Part shown: positions 33,501 to 40,393 of the stretch, one piece after another
Layout: each line of letters begins with the position of its first letter
Numbering within the stretch: the stretch's first letter is position 1
Assembly: GCA_019635015.1 (NCBI GenBank)
Contig: JAHCAG010000002.1
Location: 62,001-126,000, forward strand
Length of the DNA stretch: 64,000 nt
Direction: 5' to 3'
From: Burkholderiales bacterium
GTDB taxonomy: Bacteria > Pseudomonadota > Gammaproteobacteria > Burkholderiales > SG8-41
Position numbers and translations under genes: made by a program
The notes under the pieces: generated by a model
The model's input: only the letters and a program-made list of their open reading frames with translations
What the model was told of the DNA's origin: nothing
The model's database searches: none

Positions 33501-33804
33501 CGTAATGGAAACGCCTACGGCCAATGCCGGGGCGGTGGTGACGCTGGATGCATCCGGCCAATGCACGGCCGCAAGGCTGGTCGTCGGCGCGGTGGGTTTC
33601 AAACCGCTGGTCGCCGACCTGTCGCCATTGAGCGGCAAGGCCTTCGACGAAGCCGCGATCCGCGCTGCCGTTCAGCCGCTGCGCGATCTGGCACAGCCGC
33701 TGGCCAATGTGCGTGGCTCGGCAATGTACAAACGCAACATGGCCGTGGAAATCGGCGCACGCACGCTGATCCGCGCCTGGCAGCGTGCCGCACAACAGAA
33801 ATAG
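30565..33804 (+). CDS. Fused molybdopterin- and FAD-binding subunit of a hydroxylase
   Basis: 1,079 aa from the ATG at 30,565 (ATGA overlap). Residues 20-770 are a molybdopterin-binding large subunit: GGGFGGKSGDD (248-258), AFRGFGNPSADWAVEQ, GEIGQGTYTVLKQ, and GAKGLGEIGLDA with Glu727 at the position of the catalytic glutamate. After a proline-rich linker, residues 799-1,079 are an FAD-binding medium subunit (ELLVPKSLDEALQRY; VSGGMSHAIRR; TVGGSVGPLIGG), whose first FAD loop departs from the usual AGGTDL. In most relatives this domain is a separate gene. Residues 854-864 are encoded by an AT-rich repeat. Substrate unknown; hydroxylation of an aromatic or N-heteroaromatic acid fits the neighbours. 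Confidence 0.88.
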   Translation: MSTRHKQLRDPKFEAGLLVVGKDVPRADAIPKVTGAAQYVADMHLPGMLHAAVLRSPHAHAKILSIDTSAARAMPGIKAVVTGEDTAKRKWGAFRPDLYPLAIGRVRYVGDEVAAVAATDPETARAAVDRIVVEYEPLHAVFSLDEAMAPGAPLVHDDAAGNIAHEFAFERGDVDAGFKASDVVVEGTWDSIRQWHSSLETIGCVAHWSNNRVSMWCNTQTPFLARGRYSVALGVPESQVRVIQTEVGGGFGGKSGDDNGSVIAAILARKAGRPVKLIHTREEEFLASHPRMPMRYWVRLGFSKAGKVLAKEIRMWADNGAYTGKSQAILGAATVRHDALYKYPNARAKSTLLYTNLVPTGAFRGFGNPSADWAVEQAWDLAAEKLGIDVVDLLRMNAVEEGDVSPHNHKITSGELRQCIDKAADLIQWKAKRKTKKDGHGLGMGCSIHVNGRRSFGDWDGSSAIVRINEDGRATIITGEGEIGQGTYTVLKQIAAEELGLPYEDVDITRPDTDVHAHSLGALASRVTYVAGNAVKRAAAEAHKQLMAAASEQFKKPVEELTIINGQIGPKNGAESEFKPVSAVVRANIYKRGGEAIVGVGNWDNPSEFPDHSRFGNESGAYNFAAQAAEVEVDRGTGEVKLKEISAVVDCGTVIHPAAAQGQVEGAVVQGIGLAMIEYFDWHQGTPTDPQYIDYPLPSADFIPKLHVGFADSYEPSGPFGAKGLGEIGLDAIPAAIANAIADAVGVRIHELPITAEKIHRALHPELYADEQKTPPQPPKGGVWSRLVTGKPSGTRPFKPELLVPKSLDEALQRYAEGDTAIVSGGMSHAIRRERTGYPQAKRLLVVGKLPELLKISNKNNNLHIGSAVNQQTIIELPQLREQHTVLAEALDAAGHTRVRRMTTVGGSVGPLIGGFDMPVALLALNARVVTATTKGQRSYPLAEAFDKRFAKDEMLIAVEIDALPARSGSAFHKFLPRGVMETPTANAGAVVTLDASGQCTAARLVVGAVGFKPLVADLSPLSGKAFDEAAIRAAVQPLRDLAQPLANVRGSAMYKRNMAVEIGARTLIRAWQRAAQQK
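33126..33158 (+). repeat. AT-rich ~30-bp motif, copy E (in frame within the hydroxylase gene)
   Basis: TAAAATATCCAATAAAAACA then ATAACTTACATA, aligning with copies A-D and F. It is read in frame as KISNKNNNLHI in the FAD domain, among codons that are otherwise strongly GC-ending. It is read in the direction of transcription and introduces no stop. Confidence 0.55.
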
Positions 33805-33827
33805 TCCCCAACCGAGGAACCTCCGCA

Positions 33828-34634
33828 ATGACTTCAAGCTTCCAGACTTCCGACGGCTGCAACATCGCCTACACCCTGCACAACAACGCCGGCGCCAGCG
33901 CGCCGCGGGTGGCGCTGGTGCATTCACTGGCACTCGACCGCAGCATCTGGGACGGCGTGGTGCAGTCTCTGGCGAAGGACGCGCAGGTGCTGACCTGGGA
34001 CTGCCGCGGCCACGGCCAGTCGGGACAGCCGCTGATGACCTACACGCCGCAGTTGTTCGCGCGCGACCTTGCCGAACTGATGGACCATGTTGGCTGGCCC
34101 TCGGCCATCGTCGGTGGCTGCTCGATGGGCGGCATGGTCGCCCAGGCTTTTGTGATTGATCACCCGAAACGCGCGACCGGCCTGGTGCTGGTCGACACCA
34201 CCGCCTGGTACGGCGCCGATGCACCGAAGGTCTGGCGCGAACGCGGCGCCACCGGCAAGGAAAAAGGCATGGGCGCGCTGGTCGAGTTCCAGACCGGGCG
34301 CTGGTTCGGCGATGCCTTCCGCGCCAGTGAAAAGGCCACCGTCGACAAGCTGGTCAAGGTGTTCCTCGACAACAACGTCGACTGCTATGTGAAGACCTGC
34401 GAGATGCTCGGCGACGGCGACCTGCGCGCCGGACTGGCCACCATCAAGGTACCAACCGCGGTGGTGGTCGGCGAAGAGGATTATGCGACGCCGGTGGCGA
34501 TGGCCGAGGCCCTGCACCAGGACATCGCCGGCTCGACGCTGACGGTGATTCCCGGCGGCCGCCACATCACGCCCGCCGAAAAACCGCAGGACATCGCCGC
34601 GCGTTTCCGCGAAGTCATCGCGAAGGCGAAATAA
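33828..34634 (+). CDS. Alpha/beta hydrolase, 3-oxoadipate enol-lactonase-like
   Basis: 268 aa from the ATG at 33,828 (GAGGAACCTCCGCA upstream). Motifs: WDCRGHGQSG, nucleophile elbow GGCSMGGMVAQ with Ser99, Asp in VVGEEDYATP and His in GGRHITPAE complete the triad. Overall shape resembles 3-oxoadipate enol-lactonase (PcaD) and related ester or C-C hydrolases that act after ring cleavage. It lies between the hydroxylase and an amidohydrolase in one operon. Not provably PcaD, since no other pca gene accompanies it. Confidence 0.83.
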   Translation: MTSSFQTSDGCNIAYTLHNNAGASAPRVALVHSLALDRSIWDGVVQSLAKDAQVLTWDCRGHGQSGQPLMTYTPQLFARDLAELMDHVGWPSAIVGGCSMGGMVAQAFVIDHPKRATGLVLVDTTAWYGADAPKVWRERGATGKEKGMGALVEFQTGRWFGDAFRASEKATVDKLVKVFLDNNVDCYVKTCEMLGDGDLRAGLATIKVPTAVVVGEEDYATPVAMAEALHQDIAGSTLTVIPGGRHITPAEKPQDIAARFREVIAKAK

Positions 34635-34637
34635 GCC

Positions 34638-35648
34638 GTGGCAAAACCGCGCTGCCTCGACATCCACGCCCACCACGTGGGACAAGCCCTCGTGGATCGC
34701 ATCAACGCCGAGGGTGAGCGGCACGGCGTGAAAATCGTCAAGGGCGAGGACGGTGCAACACGCATCAGCGTCGGCGGACGCCTGACCGGCATGCCGCTGA
34801 TCCCGCCGCTGAACGATGAAGCCGCGCGGCTGAAATGGATGGACGAGGCCGGCATCGACGTGCAGCTGCTTGCCGGCTGGATGGACCTTGCGGGTTATCA
34901 CCTGCCGACCGAAGCCGGACAGTGGCTCGCGCGCGCGCAGAACGAAACGCTGGCCGACATGGCGGCGCGTCGTCCTGACCGTTATGCCGCAGCCGCCGCG
35001 GTGCCGCTGCAGGACGCCACTGTCGCCGCCGCTGAACTGCGCCATGCGGTGAAAGTGCTGGGACACCGCGCGGTACAGATCGGCGCGCGCGTCGAGGAAG
35101 AAGGCCTCGATGCGCCGCAGTACGACGCGTTCTGGGCTGCAGCGCAGGAACTGAACGTGCCGGTGATCATTCACCCGGCCGACCTCGCGGTGCCGCCGCG
35201 GATCCGCCGGCTGTTCCTGCACATCCTCGTCGGCAATCCGAGCGAGACCACCTTCGCCGCCGCGGCGCTGCTGCTCGGAGGCATGTTCGACCGCTTCCCG
35301 CAGCTGCGCGTGCTGCTGGTGCACGGCGGCGGCTGCGTGCCCTACCAGTTCGGCCGCATCGACCGCGGCCGCATCACCGCACCGCCGTTTGCAAAAGGCG
35401 CGGTAAAAAATCCGCTGGGCCAGTACGCGGACAATCTCTATTACGATACGGTGCTGCATGACGATGCCGCCTTCCGTTACCTGGTCGAACGTGTCGGCAG
35501 CAAGCAGATTGCGCTGGGCAGCGATTACCCCTTCCCTTTGCGCGATCCGGATCCGGTTAAATTTATCAATAAAAATAATTACTTGAAGGATACCGAACGG
35601 CAGGATATGTGCTGGAACACCGGCGCCGCGCTGCTCGGACTGAAATGA
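34638..35648 (+). CDS. Amidohydrolase family 2 protein (ACMSD-like)
   Basis: 336 aa from a GTG three bases after the previous stop. Metal-binding signs: LDIHAHHVG near the start (His-x-His), PVIIHPAD in the middle, VLLVHGGG and ALGSDYPFPL near the end, the pattern of aminocarboxymuconate-semialdehyde decarboxylase and related non-hydrolytic decarboxylases. Such enzymes decarboxylate ring-cleavage or aromatic acids. The C-terminal segment VKFINKNNYLKD is encoded by an AT-rich repeat unlike the rest of the gene. Within the hydroxylase operon. Confidence 0.85.
   Translation: MAKPRCLDIHAHHVGQALVDRINAEGERHGVKIVKGEDGATRISVGGRLTGMPLIPPLNDEAARLKWMDEAGIDVQLLAGWMDLAGYHLPTEAGQWLARAQNETLADMAARRPDRYAAAAAVPLQDATVAAAELRHAVKVLGHRAVQIGARVEEEGLDAPQYDAFWAAAQELNVPVIIHPADLAVPPRIRRLFLHILVGNPSETTFAAAALLLGGMFDRFPQLRVLLVHGGGCVPYQFGRIDRGRITAPPFAKGAVKNPLGQYADNLYYDTVLHDDAAFRYLVERVGSKQIALGSDYPFPLRDPDPVKFINKNNYLKDTERQDMCWNTGAALLGLK
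35556..35588 (+). repeat. AT-rich ~30-bp motif, copy F (in frame within the amidohydrolase gene)
   Basis: GTTAAATTTATCAATAAAAA then TAATTACTTGAAG; aligned on AATAAAA it matches copies A-E. Read in frame as VKFINKNNYLK. It is near the 3-prime end of the gene, in the direction of transcription. Confidence 0.55.
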
Positions 35649-35665
35649 CGCAGGGAGAAACTGCG

Positions 35666-36634
35666 ATGAAAACACAGGTCCTGCGGGCGGCCTGCGCCGC
35701 ACTGCTGCTCACCACCACGGCCACTGCAACGGCGCAGGCATATCCCGCCGGGCCGATCCGCATCGTCGTGCCCTTCCCGGCCGGCGGCGGCGTTGACACC
35801 GCGGGCCGCCTGCTCGGCACCAAACTGGCCGAGGCCATCGGCCGCCCGGTGGTCATCGACAACCGCGCCGGCGCCAACGGCATGATCGGCAGTGAAGCCG
35901 TGGCCAGGGCGCCGAAGGACGGCTACACGCTGATGGTCAACGGCGCCAACTTCGTCACCAGCCCGTCGCTGTACTCGAAGGCACTCTACGATCCTTTGCG
36001 CGACTTCGAAGCCATCAGCCTGCTCGCACATGCGCCCAACATCCTCGTCGTGCATCCCTCGCTGCCGGTGAAGAACGTCCGCGAACTGATCGCCTTCGCC
36101 AAGGCAAGGCCCGGCGACATCCTGTTCGCCGGTTCCGGCAGCGGCAGCACGCCGCACCTCGCCGGCGAACTGTTCCGCACACTGACCGGCACAAAGATGG
36201 TTCATGTGCCCTACCGCGGCACCGGCCCGGCGATCACTGCCATTCTCTCCGGTGAAGTCAGCACCATGTTCATGCCGGCACTGACCGCGCTGCCGCTGAT
36301 CCAGGGGGGCCGCATCCGCGCGCTGGCCGTGACTTCGCTGGAACGCCTGCCGGCGTTGCCCGAGCTGGCGACGGTGAACGAGTCGGGGCTGAAGGGTTAC
36401 CAGTCAAGCCAGTGGTACGGCCTGCTTGCCCCGGCCGGCACGCCGGCCGACATCCTCAACCTGCTCAACGGGCACGCCGCAAAAATCATGCAGGCTGCGG
36501 ACATGCAGGAACGGATGAAGAACAGCGGCAGCGTCGCCGTCGGCAGCACGCGCGAGGTCTTCGCGAAATTCGTGCAGAGCGAATTCACCAAGTGGGCGAA
36601 GGTCATCAAGGCCTCCGGCGCGACGGTGGATTGA
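35666..36634 (+). CDS. Bug-family tripartite tricarboxylate transporter binding protein
   Basis: 322 aa from the ATG at 35,666 behind CAGGGAGAAACTGCG. Signal peptide MKTQVLRAACAALLLTTTAT then ATAQA. Core: RIVVPFPAGGGVDTAGR, VVIDNRAGANGMIG, LVVHPSLPVKNVRELIA, HVPYRGTGPAITAILSGE. It is part of the hydroxylase operon, so its ligand may be the substrate of that pathway or an intermediate. A CCACAGAGG-type repeat lies between its stop and the next gene. Confidence 0.92.
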   Translation: MKTQVLRAACAALLLTTTATATAQAYPAGPIRIVVPFPAGGGVDTAGRLLGTKLAEAIGRPVVIDNRAGANGMIGSEAVARAPKDGYTLMVNGANFVTSPSLYSKALYDPLRDFEAISLLAHAPNILVVHPSLPVKNVRELIAFAKARPGDILFAGSGSGSTPHLAGELFRTLTGTKMVHVPYRGTGPAITAILSGEVSTMFMPALTALPLIQGGRIRALAVTSLERLPALPELATVNESGLKGYQSSQWYGLLAPAGTPADILNLLNGHAAKIMQAADMQERMKNSGSVAVGSTREVFAKFVQSEFTKWAKVIKASGATVD

Positions 36635-36641
36635 TTCAACC

Positions 36642-36799
36642 CTGAAACCTTTTAGCCACAGAGGGCACAGAGAACACAGAGAAAATTGTCTTGAGTGAAC
36701 GGTCGGCCGGTAACAGGCAATCTAAAAGGTCGCACCGCCCGTCAACGACCCGGGAAAACTCTGTGTCCTCTGTGTCCTCTGTGGCTGCTTTTGACTTTA
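36642..36799. repeat. CCACAGAGG-type inverted-repeat element, copy 2
   Basis: Left end CCTGAAACCTTTTAGCCACA then GAGGGCACAGAGAACACAGAG; right end CTCTGTGTCCTCTGTGTCCT then CTGTGGCTGCTTTTGACTTT. The outer 30-40 bases match copy 1 at 1,311-1,438, including TTTAGCCACAGAGGGCACAG at the left and TCTGTGTCCTCTGTGTCCTC at the right. The core (about 65 bases) does not match. It lies inside the catabolic operon between the Bug and TPP-enzyme genes. Confidence 0.7.
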
Positions 36800-36830
36800 G
36801 CAGTTGAAGTTTTCATCCAAAGGACGCACC

Positions 36831-38579
36831 GTGACCGACCCGAACAAGAACGCCATCAAGCACGAAACACCGATCCCCTCGCCGGCGAGCGACGCGCTCT
36901 ACGGCAGCGATGTCATCGCCGGCACGCTGCGTGCGCTGGACATCGACTACATCGCGCTCAACCCCGGCGCGAGTTACCGCGGCCTGCACGACAGCCTGGT
37001 CAATCATCTCGGCAACAAGAAGCCCCAGATGGTGCTGTGCCTGCACGATGAAAATGCGGTATCGATCGCCCAGGGCTACTGGAAAGCCAGCAACAAGCTG
37101 ATGGCGGCGGCGCTGCACTCCAACGTCGGCCTGATGCACGCGTCGATGCCGATCTTCAACGCCTGGTGCGACCGCGCGCCGATGCTGATCCTCGGCGCCA
37201 CCGGTCCTTGGGATGCCGCCAAGCGCCGCCCCTGGATCGACTGGATCCACACCTGCTCCGACCAGGCCGCGCTGGTGCGCAACTTCACCAAGTGGGACAA
37301 CCAGCCGGGTTCGGTCGCCGCCGCCGTCGAGGCGATGATCCGCGGCGCGCAGCTCTCCACCATGGCGCCGCGCGCGCCGGTCTACGTCAACCTCGACGTC
37401 ACCATCCAGGAAGAAAAACTCGAGGCGCCGCTGCCGCTGCCCGAGATGGCGCGTTATGCGCCGCCGCCGATGGTGCGCCCGGCCGACAGCGAGATCGAGG
37501 CCGCCGCGAAACTGCTGTCAAACGCGAAAAACCCGGTGATGCTCTGCGGCCGCGGTTCGCGCCGGCTCGACCACTGGAATGCCCGTGTCGCGCTCGCCGA
37601 GAAGCTCGACATGCGCGTGATCACCCAGATCAAGCTTGCCGCGTCCTTCCCCACCGACCACCGGCTGCACGCCGCGCCCCCGGCCAACCGCCTGGTGCCG
37701 GCGGCGAAGAAGACGCTGGCCGAAGCCGATGTGATCCTCGCGCTCGACTGGCTGGACCTCGCCGGCGCGCTGAAGCAGACCTTCGGCAGCAAGCCGGTCA
37801 ACGCGAAAATCATCAACATCTCCTGCGACAGCCAGCTGCACCGCGGCTGGAGCATGGATTATCAGGCGCTGCCGCCGGCCGACGTGTGGATGAACTGCGA
37901 ACCCGATGCCGCGGTGCCGTTGCTGACCGCCGCCGTGACCGCACGGCCGCGCAAGATCGAAGGCAGCGGCTACGCGCTCGCCGGTGAACCGACCGAACCG
38001 CTGGCGCTGAAGGGCCTCGCCCATGCGCTGAATGCCGCAATCGGCAAGCAGGAGGTCAGCATCACCCACCTGCCGCTGGGCTGGAGCGGCGCCTACACCC
38101 ACTTCCGCCATCCGCTGGATTACCTCGGCTTCGACGGCGGCGGCGGCGTCGGTGCCGGCCCCGGACTGACCATCGGTGCCGCGCTGGCGCTGAAGGGCAG
38201 CGGCCGCATTCCGATCGGCCTGATGGGCGACGGCAACTTCCTGATGGGCAACACGGCAGTGTGGAGCGCGGTGCATTACCAGATCCCCTGCCTGATGATC
38301 ATCTGCAACAACCGCTCCTTCTTCAACGACGAGCGCCACCAGGGTCATGTCGCCGAGTACCGCGGCCGCCCGCCGGCGAACGCCTGGATCGGCCAGAAGA
38401 TCATCGATCCCGACGTCGACATCGCGGCAATGGCCCGCGCCCAGGGCGCGGAAGGCATCGGCCCGGTCACCTCGATGGCCGACATGCAGCCGGCGATCGA
38501 ACGCGGCATCGCCATCGTCAAGGCCGGCGGCGTCTGCGTGATCGATGCCCGGGTTTTGCCGGGGTATGATGGAGAGTGA
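36831..38579 (+). CDS. Thiamine-pyrophosphate enzyme, acetolactate-synthase-like
   Basis: 582 aa from the GTG at 36,831, behind AAAGGACGCACC; an in-frame TTG nine codons earlier lies at the end of a repeat. N-terminal PYR domain: NPGASYRGLHDSLV, LCLHDENAVSIAQGYW with the TPP glutamate; C-terminal PP domain: GDG (466-468) followed by about 25 residues and NN in LMIICNNRSFFND. Family members cut or join C-C bonds next to a carbonyl, for example 2-oxoacid decarboxylases or carboligases. In this operon a 2-oxoacid or oxalyl-type intermediate is plausible; I cannot fix it. Confidence 0.85.
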   Translation: MTDPNKNAIKHETPIPSPASDALYGSDVIAGTLRALDIDYIALNPGASYRGLHDSLVNHLGNKKPQMVLCLHDENAVSIAQGYWKASNKLMAAALHSNVGLMHASMPIFNAWCDRAPMLILGATGPWDAAKRRPWIDWIHTCSDQAALVRNFTKWDNQPGSVAAAVEAMIRGAQLSTMAPRAPVYVNLDVTIQEEKLEAPLPLPEMARYAPPPMVRPADSEIEAAAKLLSNAKNPVMLCGRGSRRLDHWNARVALAEKLDMRVITQIKLAASFPTDHRLHAAPPANRLVPAAKKTLAEADVILALDWLDLAGALKQTFGSKPVNAKIINISCDSQLHRGWSMDYQALPPADVWMNCEPDAAVPLLTAAVTARPRKIEGSGYALAGEPTEPLALKGLAHALNAAIGKQEVSITHLPLGWSGAYTHFRHPLDYLGFDGGGGVGAGPGLTIGAALALKGSGRIPIGLMGDGNFLMGNTAVWSAVHYQIPCLMIICNNRSFFNDERHQGHVAEYRGRPPANAWIGQKIIDPDVDIAAMARAQGAEGIGPVTSMADMQPAIERGIAIVKAGGVCVIDARVLPGYDGE

Positions 38580-38665
38580 AAATCAGCCCGGAGCGATGAA
38601 TGATGAATGCGGAGCGGACGGCTAATGCTCCGGTGGGACATAAAACAAACTGGGAGGAGGACATC

Positions 38666-39640
38666 ATGATCAGGCATTTATCCATCGTCATTGCCGCGGG
38701 CTGCGCGGCGCTGGCCGGCACGCTGCCCGCAGCGGCTGCCGACAATTATCCGTCGCGGCCGATCCGCGTCATCGTGCCGCAGAGCGCCGCCGGCTCCACC
38801 GACGTCGCCGCGCGCGCGCTGACCGACCGTCTTTCCGAATCGCTGAAACAGAACATCGTTGTCGACAACCGGCCCGGCGCCGGCAGCCTCAACGGCACCG
38901 ACATGGTGGCAAAGGCCGCGCCCGACGGCTACACGCTGCTGGCCATCGCCGCCTCGCTTACGATCACGCCGGCCATGCACAGCAAGCTGCCCTTCGACCC
39001 GGTCACCGACTTCGCGCCGATCACCCAGATCGCAGACCTGCCGCATATCGTCGTCGTGCATCCTTCGGTCGCCGCAAAAAACATCCCCGAACTGGTGGCC
39101 CTGCTGAAAGCCAAACCCGGCCAGATCACCTGCGGCTACAGCGGCATCGGCACCAGCACCCATCTCGCGATCGAGCTCTTCCAGTACATGAGCCAGACAA
39201 AAATGCTGCTGGTGCCCTACAAGGGCGGCACGCCGGCAATGACGGCGCTGCTCGGCGGCGAGGTGCAGGTCAACTTCGCCGCCAGTTCCACCGCGATTCC
39301 GCACATCCGCACCGGCAAGCTGCGCGCGATGGCGGTCACCGGCGGCAAACGTTCGACGGCGGTGCCGGATCTGCCGACAATGGGTGAGGCCGGGGTCAAG
39401 GGTTACCAGCATGCCTCCTGGGTCGGCCTGCTGGCACCGGCCAAAACACCGCCGGCCGTCATCAACCGCCTGCACTCGGAGTCGATCAAGATCATCTCGC
39501 GCAGCGACGTCAAGGCGATGCTGCTGAAAAGCGGCATGGAAGCCGAAGGCAACACTCCGAAGGAGTTCGCGGCCATCATCCGCGAGGAAGTCGACAAGTG
39601 GAAAAAGCTGGTGAAGATCGCCGGCATCAAGCCCCAGTAA
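38666..39640 (+). CDS. Bug-family tripartite tricarboxylate transporter binding protein
   Basis: 324 aa from the ATG at 38,666, with the strong ribosome binding site GGGAGGAGGACATC. Signal peptide HLSIVIAAGCAALAGTLPAA. Core: RVIVPQSAAGSTDVAAR, IVVDNRPGAGSLNGTD, LVPYKGGTPAMTALLGGE. The PGGxxD loop is changed to QSAAGSTD, so the ligand may differ from the operon's other Bug protein. Last gene before a strong terminator, closing a unit that begins at 30,089. Confidence 0.92.
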   Translation: MIRHLSIVIAAGCAALAGTLPAAAADNYPSRPIRVIVPQSAAGSTDVAARALTDRLSESLKQNIVVDNRPGAGSLNGTDMVAKAAPDGYTLLAIAASLTITPAMHSKLPFDPVTDFAPITQIADLPHIVVVHPSVAAKNIPELVALLKAKPGQITCGYSGIGTSTHLAIELFQYMSQTKMLLVPYKGGTPAMTALLGGEVQVNFAASSTAIPHIRTGKLRAMAVTGGKRSTAVPDLPTMGEAGVKGYQHASWVGLLAPAKTPPAVINRLHSESIKIISRSDVKAMLLKSGMEAEGNTPKEFAAIIREEVDKWKKLVKIAGIKPQ

Positions 39641-39653
39641 TCCGGGCCGCGGC

Positions 39654-39687
39654 AAAAAAACCGCAGGGCACGCCCTGCGGTTTTTTT
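39654..39687. terminator. Strong bidirectional rho-independent terminator
   Basis: Seven A residues, CCGCAGGG, tetraloop CACG, CCCTGCGG and seven T residues (39,654-39,687). The 8-bp stem is perfect and A- and T-tracts make it work in both directions. It separates the plus-strand Bug gene from the convergent UspA gene. Confidence 0.92.
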
Positions 39688-39704
39688 ACGCCCGGCGGTG
39701 CCGG

Positions 39705-40190
39705 TCAGGATTTGCCGAGGTTCTTGTCCGGATGGTCGGCGCTCATCAGCGCACGGAAGGTCAGCACCGGGATCGACGAACGGTGCAGCACGCGGCTCGC
39801 CTCGCTGCCCAGGATCAGCGACACCAGGCCCTTGCGGTGGCGCGAGGTCATCACGATCAGGTCGCAGCCGCGCTCATTGGCGGCATCGACGATCGCGTCA
39901 TAGGGCTGCGGCCCCTTGGCGATCACGGTATCGCAGGTCACCCCGGCGGTATCCGCGGTTTTCTGGACAAAGGCGAGAAAACTGGCCGCGCGTTCACGCT
40001 CGCGCTCCTCCATGCCTTCCTCCAGTTCAGTGGGCGCCAGCCCCTCGGGGCCGATCATCATCCGGTAATCCTGCATCACGTGGATGCCGGTCACCCGTGC
40101 GCCGCACAGCTTGGCCAGTTCGATGCCGCGCTCGACAGCACGTTCGGAATGCTCCGAACCGTCGGTGGGCATCAGGATGTGCTTGAACAT
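39705..40190 (-). CDS. Universal stress protein (UspA family)
   Basis: 161 aa. MFKHILMPTDGSEHSERAVE is the family N-terminus; near the C-terminus GCDLIVMTSRHRKGLVSLIL then GSEASRVLHRSSIPVLTFR contains the nucleotide-binding signature (Gly-x2-Gly-x9-Gly(Ser)-like, with RH-x-GL and GSEAS). Cytoplasmic, binds ATP in many homologs, induced under stress. Ribosome binding site GAGGAATTTTC. Stand-alone, ending at a strong terminator. Confidence 0.92.
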   Translation of the reverse strand: MFKHILMPTDGSEHSERAVERGIELAKLCGARVTGIHVMQDYRMMIGPEGLAPTELEEGMEERERERAASFLAFVQKTADTAGVTCDTVIAKGPQPYDAIVDAANERGCDLIVMTSRHRKGLVSLILGSEASRVLHRSSIPVLTFRALMSADHPDKNLGKS

Positions 40191-40393
40191 GAAAATTCCT
40201 CGCTTGGTTGCTGGTCAGTCGTGCCGGCAACCGTTTTTGCGGCCGCCGCCACCCTCGTCACACGGTACGCTGCCGTGTTGCCGCATGTTCGCCAAATTGG
40301 AAGGCAAAGTCCAGCATGTACAAGCTCCGCCGGGGCGCTGCACAACAAGCGCAATAAAAACAGTGGCTTGCAAGAGCTGCCCGCTGTCCGGGT

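Noticed and set aside
33924..35702. 592-codon minus-strand open frame
   Set aside because: Antisense to the hydrolase and amidohydrolase genes with intact active-site motifs.
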